14,046 bases of DNA from the NCBI GenBank assembly GCA_002360495.1, contig DEQO01000138.1, forward strand, positions 1-14,046, written 5' to 3'. This DNA is from Flavobacteriales bacterium UBA3364. Lineage in GTDB: Bacteria > Bacteroidota > Bacteroidia > Flavobacteriales_F > PHOS-HE28. How positions within the stretch are numbered: the first letter of the stretch is position 1; each line of letters opens with the position of its first letter. A program made the translations under genes and the position numbers. Positions 6,091 through 12,115 of the stretch are shown one piece after another. Below the pieces are notes generated by a model, which was given only the letters and a program-made list of their open reading frames with translations, was not told where the DNA came from and ran no database searches.

Positions 6091-7041
6091 TCAATCCAAC
6101 GTCATCGGCACCACCAGCTCCACCTTCCGCACCCGGTGGTCCTTCGCCAGCTGTTCCAGCTGCCCGATCAAGAAAGGTCCGGCCAGGCCGGAGACCGGTA
6201 CCATTTCGAGGCCGGGGTATCCGAAAGCGCCATACAAGAGTCCTTCATCCATGTAGCCGCTCAGGGAGTCGGTCAACCGGAATCCGAACCGGTCAAGCAG
6301 CCAGTTGATCTCCTGCAGGTATCCTTGGGGTAACTGCACGTTCATCGCCGAGGGATCGAACGTGACCCGTACGATACCTCTGTACTGGTGCTGTTCGGAC
6401 ATGCTCAGCCCCGCGTGCGGGGTTACGCCCACGCCCTCCTGCAGATGGCGCTTCTGGTGCTCGGCGTAGAGCCCTGCTGAAACAACAGCCTTGTTCTTCC
6501 GAACGGCTTCCAACGCGGTGTTGTGGTGCAGCATGAACTTGCCGCCGCCCTTGCGCCGCAGATAGGTGCAGGTATGTCGCTCACAGGCAAGGCCCTGTTC
6601 CGCGAACCAGGTTCGCAAGCTGTCATCACGTACGCCCCGGTGATAGTCCACCTCCAAGCGCCGCTCATCGAAGACCAGCCGCGCCTGCCAATGCCCTTCA
6701 TCGATCAGGTAATACGGCCCCTTGCGCAGGGTCATTCGGATCGCATCGGGGTGGGTCCCGAACCACTGGCAGCCGTTCAACAGCCTGCCGGCGGCTTTCA
6801 CTTGCAGGGCATCGTAGCCCTCCGGCACCTTCTCGAAGGTGAAGACGCCATCCTTCTTGCTGGTCGGCTTCACCCCGCGGTCTCGTGCATCGCGCAGGCT
6901 TACGTGCGCGCCCGGCAGCGGGCGGCCTTCCTCATCGGACACGACGACGACGAGGGGCTGGGCCGAGGCCGGGAAATGACCGAGACCTACCAACAGGCAG
7001 ACCAATTGGAGTCGGAACGAATAGCGGAGGTGCAAGGTCAC
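6091..7041 (-). CDS. Secreted hypothetical protein with N-terminal carboxypeptidase-regulatory-like domain
   Basis: About 316 residues. The frame has no ATG near its start. I use GTG 7041, giving the signal peptide MTLHLRYSFRLQLVCLLVGL with an export-type ending FPASAQ and likely cleavage before Gln28. TTG 7062, GTG 7059 and a TTG at 7035 are alternatives. Residues about 29-95 (PLVVVVSDEEGRPLPGAHVSL, then KDGVFTFEKVPEGYDALQVKAAGR) match the seven-stranded carboxypeptidase-regulatory/CarboxypepD_reg-like sandwich common at the start of Bacteroidetes surface proteins. The remainder is unrecognised. It has basic and aromatic stretches, a Cys pair at CERHTC, and a C-terminus with no T9SS domain. 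It is the last gene of the minus-strand secreted cluster and lacks the GTGTACCG leader found before its neighbours. Confidence 0.8.
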   Translation of the reverse strand: MTLHLRYSFRLQLVCLLVGLGHFPASAQPLVVVVSDEEGRPLPGAHVSLRDARDRGVKPTSKKDGVFTFEKVPEGYDALQVKAAGRLLNGCQWFGTHPDAIRMTLRKGPYYLIDEGHWQARLVFDERRLEVDYHRGVRDDSLRTWFAEQGLACERHTCTYLRRKGGGKFMLHHNTALEAVRKNKAVVSAGLYAEHQKRHLQEGVGVTPHAGLSMSEQHQYRGIVRVTFDPSAMNVQLPQGYLQEINWLLDRFGFRLTDSLSGYMDEGLLYGAFGYPGLEMVPVSGLAGPFLIGQLEQLAKDHRVRKVELVVPMTLD

Positions 7042-7101
7042 CAAAGATGATGCCCTCACCAAGCTTATTGCACAGCCACAACGATGAAGGGTGGCCCCAC
7101 T

Positions 7102-7566
7102 TCACGGCCCCGCCACCACGGTGAACGGCGGACCGATCAGCTCCTTGTCGCCCACCAGTAGCACCACTGCACGGTATTCGCCGGGTTTCCATGGCTTGCC
7201 GCGACCGGGCATCGCCACATGCGCAGGGACCAGCGCGACGGTCTCCTGGAACCATCGGTCCGTGAGCCCGCAGCACCGCTGCACGTTGCAGGGAGGCAGG
7301 TACTCCTTCCACTCTTTGCCCTCCTTACGCTGGAAGCCATAGATGGGTCGGTCGGAGCTGCAACTACCGTCCAGTTTCACGTAGCCGATCAGCCTCACCT
7401 CGATGGTATCGGTCAGGTGGTACAGCGGTGCTGAAGGCCGACCGGAACGCGAGCACAGATGACCGATCGCGGGTTCGGGAAGGTGAGGGAAGGGCCGATG
7501 ATCTATGGGCTGAGCGCGCAGTACGCTGTTGGTCACCAACGCGATCAAGAGAACGAGAGAGCGCAT
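7102..7566 (-). CDS. Small secreted protein, Cys-containing paralog of the gene upstream (member B)
   Basis: A 154-residue protein. The signal peptide MRSLVLLIALVTNSVLRA is followed by Gln19. The mature protein has no recognised family but is a paralog of the next gene upstream (7621-8100). The pair shares DT[IL]xVxxxGxV, then GFQRK (77-81) with a following EW, then VPA (113-115), W-x-PGEYR (126-132) and a final PF-x-VVA. The overall pattern suggests a small Ig-like beta-sandwich, which is inferred. It carries five Cys (38, 69, 93, 98, 99), none of them in its paralog, so disulfides or metal binding are possible. ATG 7566 is chosen over an ATG at 7593 because the signal peptide begins there. 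GTGTACCG lies 6 nt upstream, out of frame. Confidence 0.85.
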   Translation of the reverse strand: MRSLVLLIALVTNSVLRAQPIDHRPFPHLPEPAIGHLCSRSGRPSAPLYHLTDTIEVRLIGYVKLDGSCSSDRPIYGFQRKEGKEWKEYLPPCNVQRCCGLTDRWFQETVALVPAHVAMPGRGKPWKPGEYRAVVLLVGDKELIGPPFTVVAGP

Positions 7567-7572
7567 GCACAC

Positions 7573-7580
7573 CGGTACAC
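7573..7580 (-). promoter_or_regulatory. Conserved GTGTACCG leader motif, copy 2
   Basis: GTGTACCG on the minus strand, 6 nt before the ATGCGC start at 7566. This is the only copy with a 6-nt spacer, so its GTG is out of frame with the gene. That argues for a nucleotide-level signal rather than a coding one. Confidence 0.5.
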
Positions 7581-7620
7581 CCCACACGCGCATCGGTTCG
7601 ATGGACCTGCTCGGTTCCGC

Positions 7621-8100
7621 TTAGCGCGCCACTACGTGGAACGGCTGACTGAACAAGGGCTTCTTCCCGCGCTCCAGCATGACCACGCGGTATTCGCCCG
7701 GCGCCCACAAGCCACCCGTTGCGGGTCGGTTGCCCTCCGCAGGCACAAGGCCCATCGATGGCCCATCATGGTGGCGGTAGTAGTGGTCGCGCTTGCGGAT
7801 ACGGCGCGGCAGCGGCTGAAGGTCCTGCCATTCGCCGTCCACCTTGCGTTGGAAGCCATGCACCGGCACCCGCGGGTCGAAGGCGGGTACGACCATCACC
7901 TCCCCGCTCACCATCACGCGCAAGGTGTCATCGGTATTCAGCGTGTCTCGGATAGGAAATCCAGGCGTCGCAGGCACGAGCTGCACATGGGGCACCACCT
8001 TGATCGGATGTCGATGCATACGCGGTGTTCTGGGATACAGCCCCTGGGCGTGCAGTAAGTGCGCGAGCATCAAGGTGATGAGTAGGAAGAGGGGGCGCAT
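7621..8100 (-). CDS. Small secreted protein, Cys-free paralog (member C)
   Basis: A 159-residue protein with the signal peptide MRPLFLLITLMLAHLLHA followed by Gln19. The mature part has no cysteine. A His/Arg-rich stretch (RKRDHYYRHHDG, 102-113) is a loop-like insert relative to the paralog. Shared positions with the gene at 7102 are GFQRK (82-86) with GEW just after, VPA (119-121), W-x-PGEYR (132-138) and the terminal PF-x-VVA. The two are therefore a diverged tandem duplication with a 54-nt gap. The family is not recognised; a periplasmic Ig-like module is inferred. ATG 8100 is preferred over the open frame to 8316. GTGTACCG is 7 nt upstream, and a 20-bp dyad (8130-8149) lies in the promoter region. 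Confidence 0.85.
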   Translation of the reverse strand: MRPLFLLITLMLAHLLHAQGLYPRTPRMHRHPIKVVPHVQLVPATPGFPIRDTLNTDDTLRVMVSGEVMVVPAFDPRVPVHGFQRKVDGEWQDLQPLPRRIRKRDHYYRHHDGPSMGLVPAEGNRPATGGLWAPGEYRVVMLERGKKPLFSQPFHVVAR

Positions 8101-8107
8101 CGGGTTC

Positions 8108-8115
8108 CGGTACAC
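8108..8115 (-). promoter_or_regulatory. Conserved GTGTACCG leader motif, copy 3
   Basis: GTGTACCG on the minus strand, 7 nt before the ATGCGC start at 8100. It lies about 15 bp from the perfect dyad at 8130-8149. Confidence 0.5.
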
Positions 8116-8129
8116 GGTGCAAGTATCAT

Positions 8130-8149
8130 GGTTCACCACATGGTGAACC
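8130..8149. promoter_or_regulatory. Perfect inverted repeat, candidate operator or hairpin
   Basis: GGTTCACCA and TGGTGAACC are exact 9-bp inverted arms separated by CA. The dyad lies in the 94-bp gap between the secreted gene ending at 8195 and the one starting at 8100, about 30 bp upstream of the latter. Such a compact palindrome fits binding of a dimeric regulator. As RNA it would be a 9-bp stem with a 2-nt loop, which is sterically poor, and no T-run follows. An operator is therefore somewhat favoured over a terminator. Confidence 0.45.
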
Positions 8150-8194
8150 CGTCCCAGAGCGGATAAGCCTTGGTTCGTGGTCGATGCATCCTCC

Positions 8195-9286
8195 TCATTT
8201 CTCCACCCGGAACACGAAACCCTCCGCCTCCGGATAATGCGGCACAGGCCACGCCGGATCCTCGATGTAGTCCAGGCGCAACCGATAGTGGCCCGGAGGC
8301 AGCGCGGGCATCTCATACTGCACCGCGTTCAAGCGGAACATCGGCGGGTCGATCTCCCGTTCGGCGTGCCGCACGGCGAGCACCAGCTCCGTGGTGTCGT
8401 TGCCGAGCGGTCGCAGCTCATGTGAGACCACAAGCTGTTCACCCTCGCCAAGCCAGTGCAGGGTGAAGCGCACCGCGTCTTCCGCCTTTGGGTTCACGGG
8501 CGATATGCGGAACCACTCCCCAAGCACCAGGTCGCGCGGACCGCCATCGTCCGGCGTGAGCCGAGGAGCTCCGCTGTTGATCACGAACCGCGTTGGAATG
8601 AACGGCACGGTGTCCAGAGGCCAGAGACTACCGGGCATGCCACGCACAACCATCTCCAACTTGGGTTGGTACGGGGCGCTGCGCGTAAAGAGCACCAGCT
8701 CGGTCTGCTCCCGGCCATCGCGCCGCCGTGGACGGCACCGTACCGTGAAGTCCATGGTGTTCTTCATGCCCGTGGCCACATTCGGCACCGTATCGCATCC
8801 GCAATGCGCGGCCAGCTCGTAGGTGGGACTGTGCTGCCACGGTCGGCCCAGGTCTTCCATCACTCCGGTCACGCGCAGCAAGGTGAGTAGCTCGGTCACC
8901 ATCACGCGGCCGGGCGCGAAGTCGATCGCCTTGTGTTCCGTGCCATATAGTTCATGGTAAGGGAGAGCCCAGCGTGGCGGGAAACCGATGGCCATGTCGC
9001 CCTCCGTACGGTGCCGGATGGTGAGCCACAAGGTGTCACGATGCATCGTGATGTCGCTCAGTTGCGCCGGGAACCGCACGGTGTTGAACGGCGAGTGATT
9101 GTAGGCGAACGGCCTCACCCGCTCACCGTTGATCTCCAGGATGTAGTCGTTCCCGGTGCGCAGTTCCTTCCCGGACACTGTCGTGCCGTGGTGCATCAGC
9201 TCAAAGGAGAACTCCAGTTCCTCCCAGCCGGGTTGGGCGCTCAGTTCAAGGGCCACAAGGACGAAGGGGAGGAGGGCGGTGCGCAT
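8195..9286 (-). CDS. Secreted hypothetical protein (leader-motif family member D)
   Basis: A 363-residue protein. The signal peptide is MRTALLPFVLVALELSA, with likely cleavage before Gln18. No domain is recognised with confidence. The mature part looks like two or three beta-rich segments. A Cys pair in AAHCGCDTV near residue 165 and a basic CRPRRRDGR stretch follow. The C-terminus (MPALPPGHYRLRLDY) resembles the closing strands of an Ig-like fold and the ends of the smaller secreted proteins nearby. No T9SS domain or lipobox is present, so it is probably periplasmic. Translation is placed at ATG 9286 rather than 9322 because the signal peptide starts there. GTGTACCG lies 7 nt upstream and its GTG is in frame, so a five-residue-longer product is possible. 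It is the first gene of the minus-strand secreted cluster. Confidence 0.85.
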   Translation of the reverse strand: MRTALLPFVLVALELSAQPGWEELEFSFELMHHGTTVSGKELRTGNDYILEINGERVRPFAYNHSPFNTVRFPAQLSDITMHRDTLWLTIRHRTEGDMAIGFPPRWALPYHELYGTEHKAIDFAPGRVMVTELLTLLRVTGVMEDLGRPWQHSPTYELAAHCGCDTVPNVATGMKNTMDFTVRCRPRRRDGREQTELVLFTRSAPYQPKLEMVVRGMPGSLWPLDTVPFIPTRFVINSGAPRLTPDDGGPRDLVLGEWFRISPVNPKAEDAVRFTLHWLGEGEQLVVSHELRPLGNDTTELVLAVRHAEREIDPPMFRLNAVQYEMPALPPGHYRLRLDYIEDPAWPVPHYPEAEGFVFRVEK

Positions 9287-9293
9287 CGCGGAG

Positions 9294-9301
9294 CGGTACA
9301 C
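9294..9301 (-). promoter_or_regulatory. Conserved GTGTACCG leader motif, copy 4
   Basis: GTGTACCG on the minus strand, 7 nt before the ATGCGC start at 9286. It is the same octamer and spacing as copies 1 and 3. Confidence 0.5.
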
Positions 9302-9333
9302 GAAGGTCGGGTGGAGGTTCATGCAGGGTGCGG

Positions 9334-9570
9334 TTTGGGCGTGCCCCCGCCTCGCCGGGTCCGCTCGGGAGTTCTCGGTGAACGGCTGTTGGGCCGCGTC
9401 CGCCGAAGTCTGAGTGCTGTGAGGGCGAAGGCGGGGTCGCGTGCTGCGCTATAGCCGGACTTGTCAAGGCCAGCGGCTGCGGCACTGTGGGGGCTCCTTC
9501 GTCGCCTGCTCGTTGCTCGCATCCGCAAGGCCCTTCCTGCGCCGGGCTGCCGCTTCGCCCGCTCACGCGG
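9334..9570. repeat. GC-rich structured intergenic element
   Basis: It fills most of the 304-bp gap between the secreted gene (start 9286) and the EamA gene (stop 9591), and no coding frame is convincing. It opens with GGGCGTGCCCCC (9337-9348), itself a small hairpin. A long inverted repeat follows: CCCCGCCTCGCC (9345-9356) pairs with GGCGAAGGCGGGG (9424-9436) with a single bulged A. Further on come the palindrome GCTATAGC and runs such as CTGCTCGTTGCTCGC and CTCACGCGG. From memory, elements beginning GGGCGTGCCCC occur between genes in other high-GC Bacteroidetes genomes; this could not be verified here. It may be an interspersed repeat or a structured RNA. Confidence 0.4.
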
Positions 9571-9590
9571 AGCACGTCCGGACCGAACCT

Positions 9591-10013
9591 CTACTTCCAC
9601 ACCAGCACCACCAACCCGCACAGGATCAACGTCGCGCCCAGCGCCACGCGCCATGTGAACGGTTCGCGCAGCACCAGAAAGCTCAGCACCAGCGTCACCA
9701 CGATGCTCGCTTTGTCGATCGTGGACACCACCGCCACGCTGCCCTCCTTCATGGCCCGGTAGTAGAACAGCCACGAAAAGAACGTGGTGGCACCACTGAG
9801 GCAGAGGAAGAACACATCGCGCGAGGTCAGCAACACCAGTTCCTTTACCTGACGGAAGGCGAACGAATTGCCCCACACCAGCAGGAAGATCAAACTGGTG
9901 CGCACCAGCAGGGCCACGTCGCCGCTCACGTTGCGCATGCCTGCCTTGGCGAGCACGGCCGTGACACCAGCAAACAACATGGAGACCAACGCAAACAAGA
10001 TGGATCGATCCAT
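9591..10013 (-). CDS. EamA/DMT-superfamily membrane protein, single-domain (half-size)
   Basis: A 140-residue inner-membrane protein made of one EamA domain with about five hydrophobic segments. It starts MDRSILFALVSMLFAGVTAV. The typical motif VSTIDKASIVVTLVLSFLVL at about residues 93-112 is followed by REPFTWRVALGATLILCGLV, which matches the closing helices of EamA domains. Full DMT transporters carry two such domains (about 300 residues), so this is the short form, which should function as a dimer. The substrate cannot be told; metabolite export is usual in the superfamily. ATG 10013 is chosen because the first helix begins there; the frame is open further upstream. It is divergent from the response-regulator operon, with a 103-bp shared upstream region. 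Confidence 0.88.
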   Translation of the reverse strand: MDRSILFALVSMLFAGVTAVLAKAGMRNVSGDVALLVRTSLIFLLVWGNSFAFRQVKELVLLTSRDVFFLCLSGATTFFSWLFYYRAMKEGSVAVVSTIDKASIVVTLVLSFLVLREPFTWRVALGATLILCGLVVLVWK

Positions 10014-10076
10014 GGCACGAAGGTGGGGAGCGCGACCGGAACGGCCATTCAGAAGAAATTCAGGATCGGGGTCTTG

Positions 10077-10107
10077 TTTGGCGGGTCCCATGGATCGCGG
10101 AACTTTG
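10077..10107 (+). promoter_or_regulatory. Bacteroidetes-type promoter upstream of the two-component operon
   Basis: TTTG (10077-10080), exactly 19 nt, then GAACTTTG (10100-10107). This matches the Bacteroidetes sigma consensus TTTG-N19-TAnnTTTG at all fixed positions but one (G for T). Transcription would begin around 10112-10115, only a few bases before ATG 10117, giving an almost leaderless mRNA. GGAG at 10111-10114 lies too close to the ATG for a normal Shine-Dalgarno. Confidence 0.5.
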
Positions 10108-10116
10108 AGCGGAGTG

Positions 10117-10794
10117 ATGAATGTGTTGATCGTAGAGGACGAACGTTCGCTGGCGGACGACATGAAGGCCTACCTGGACGGCTCCGGTACTCGGTGCGCC
10201 ATCGCGGGATCCGTACGCGATGCCTTGGACCGCATCCTCGACAACCCTTTCGACTGCGTGGTGCTCGACTTGAACCTGCCGGATGGTAACGGATTGGACG
10301 TGTTGCGCGAACTGAAGCGGATGGGACGCACCGACGGCGTGGTGATCGTTTCCGCGAAGGATGCCTTGGACGACCGCCTCGAAGGGCTGCGCATCGGCGC
10401 AGACGATTACATCGTGAAACCTTTCCATCTCGCTGAACTGGCCGTACGCATACAGGCTACCGTGCGCCGTGCACACTTCGCCGGTCACGACCGTTTGCAT
10501 TTCGATGAATTGGAGATCGACCTGCCCGCACACACCGCCATCGTGCATGGTGTGCCCGTGCCCCTTACGCCCACGGAGTTCAGGTTGCTCCGCTTGCTCA
10601 CCGCATCACGTGACCGCGTGCTCCCACGCAGCGTGATCTCCGACCATCTTGCCGGCGACACCGACGACGACCGGGCACAGGAACTGGTCTATGCGCACAT
10701 GAAGAACCTGAAGCGCAAGCTGTCCGAAGCCGGTTGCGCCGACCGTATCAGAACCGTCCATGGTGTCGGGTACCGCTTCACTACGCAGGCATGA
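10117..10794 (+). CDS. OmpR/PhoB-family response regulator
   Basis: A 225-residue cytoplasmic transcription factor. The receiver domain (about 1-115) begins MNVLIVEDE with acidic residues E7/D8. It has the phospho-acceptor D51 in VVLDLNLPDGNG, switch residue S79 in VIVSAKD, and K101 in the KPF loop. The C-terminal winged helix (about 125-223) shows PVPLTPTEFRLLRLL, a recognition-helix region ending in AHMKNLKRKL, and the closing hairpin IRTVHGVGYRFT, all typical of OmpR/PhoB regulators. ATG 10117 is chosen because the receiver strand starts there; the frame is open from 9868. The stop overlaps the kinase start by 4 bp (ATGA), so the two are translationally coupled. The downstream outer-membrane protein may be co-transcribed or a target. 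Confidence 0.95.
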   Translation: MNVLIVEDERSLADDMKAYLDGSGTRCAIAGSVRDALDRILDNPFDCVVLDLNLPDGNGLDVLRELKRMGRTDGVVIVSAKDALDDRLEGLRIGADDYIVKPFHLAELAVRIQATVRRAHFAGHDRLHFDELEIDLPAHTAIVHGVPVPLTPTEFRLLRLLTASRDRVLPRSVISDHLAGDTDDDRAQELVYAHMKNLKRKLSEAGCADRIRTVHGVGYRFTTQA

Positions 10795-12074
10795 AACTGC
10801 TGCACCACACCCGAAGGCCGATATGGATCTACGCCACGGTGGTGCTGCTTCTGAGCATCCCGGCCTATTACCTCGTCCTGCGCACGGTGTGGCTGGCGGA
10901 CATCGATGAGGACCTTGTGGTTATAAAGCACAAGGTGCAGCGTGGTATTCATGCCGGGCAACCGTCCGAGGAAGCGCTTGCCGAAGCGATCCGATGGATC
11001 AACGCGATCGAGGCGGGGGTCCAGCTGCGTGCCCTTCCACCGGACAGTGTTGTGGAAGAGCGCTTCCATACGGTGGAACGCTACGATGACCTGCACGGCC
11101 ATGAGGAGCCGTTCCGGACGTACGAAAGCATGATCGTGTTGAACGGATCGCCCTACGCGATCACAGTGACCCGCGTGATCGAAGAGACCGAGGATCTGGT
11201 GACGGCGATCGCCATAGTGGCCCTGGTCTCGCTCGTATTGCTCTTAGGGGGCGTAATGGTGTTTGACCATGTGACCGCCCGGCGTATCTGGGCACCGTTC
11301 CATCGCCTGCTGGACGCGTTGAAGCGTTTCCAGGTGGACGGCCCCATGCCCTTCAAAGCCACACCTACGGGCGTTACCGAGTTCGATGAATTGGAACGCG
11401 TGGTGGAACAGCTTACACAGCGGAACAGGACCATCTATGCCGAGCAGCAACGTTTCACGGAGAACGCCGCGCATGAATTGCGCACGCCGATCGCCTTGCT
11501 GCAAGGCAAAGTGGAAAGTCTCTTCCAGACCAGCGACCTCACCACGGAGCAGGCCGGACTGTTGGATGAGGCCAACCGCCTGCTGGGGCGCATGCGCCGA
11601 ACGCACGATGGCTTGTTGATGCTGGCCCATGTGGACAACATGCCGGTGCGGCCGGACGTGACTTGCGACCCTCGCGCCATCGTGCGTTCGCTGCTGGACC
11701 ATACACAAGAGCACATCGCCAGCCTCGGCCTCTCGGTATCCTTTGAGATGGGCCTACCTGTACAATGGCCCATGGAGCCGGGCATGGCGGAGATCCTGCT
11801 GGGCAACCTTGTGAACAACGCCATCCGCCACAGCGTGCCGGGCGGTAGCATCCGCATCCGCCTTTCCGGAACGCTGTTCACCATTGCGAACAATGGAACG
11901 GACAAACCCTTGGATCCGGAAAGCCTGTTCAAGCGCTTCTCCGGATCGGGCAAGGGGCTCGGCCTCGGTCTGGCCATTGCACAACGCGTATGTGAACGAC
12001 AGGGCTGGTCGCTGCGGTACGTGTTCGAGGGCGGCATGCACGGCTTCAGCGTCCAGCCGAGCACAGCAGGCTGA
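10791..12074 (+). CDS. Membrane-bound sensor histidine kinase
   Basis: A 427-residue inner-membrane kinase, partner of the preceding regulator. TM1 is about 11-31, a small periplasmic sensor region about 33-136, TM2 about 137-158, then a HAMP-like linker. The dimerisation domain carries the phospho-accepting H228 in NAAHELRTPIALL. The ATPase domain has an N-box EILLGNLVNNAIRH (334-347), a G1 region TIANNGT (364-370), the F-box-like LFKRFSGSG (379-387) and the G2 box KGLGLGLAIAQRV (388-400). The G1 box has Asn where the classical D-x-G-x-G has Asp, a variant that is common in Bacteroidetes kinases, so activity is expected. The stimulus is unknown; the sensor region has no named domain. The start overlaps the regulator's stop. 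Confidence 0.93.
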   Translation: MKLLHHTRRPIWIYATVVLLLSIPAYYLVLRTVWLADIDEDLVVIKHKVQRGIHAGQPSEEALAEAIRWINAIEAGVQLRALPPDSVVEERFHTVERYDDLHGHEEPFRTYESMIVLNGSPYAITVTRVIEETEDLVTAIAIVALVSLVLLLGGVMVFDHVTARRIWAPFHRLLDALKRFQVDGPMPFKATPTGVTEFDELERVVEQLTQRNRTIYAEQQRFTENAAHELRTPIALLQGKVESLFQTSDLTTEQAGLLDEANRLLGRMRRTHDGLLMLAHVDNMPVRPDVTCDPRAIVRSLLDHTQEHIASLGLSVSFEMGLPVQWPMEPGMAEILLGNLVNNAIRHSVPGGSIRIRLSGTLFTIANNGTDKPLDPESLFKRFSGSGKGLGLGLAIAQRVCERQGWSLRYVFEGGMHGFSVQPSTAG

Positions 12075-12115
12075 ACCTTCAGACTTTCTTCCGGATCGCT
12101 GCTGTGCTTTGCGGC

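Noticed and set aside
9441..10289. A 282-codon plus-strand frame across the EamA gene and intergenic element.
   Set aside because: Composition is dominated by His, Gln, Arg and Ala, antisense to a clear membrane protein and running into the response regulator.
11880..11903. Asn in place of the G1-box Asp in the histidine kinase, possibly a pseudokinase.
   Set aside because: The N-x-G form of this box is common in active Bacteroidetes kinases, and H228, the N-box and the G2 box are intact.
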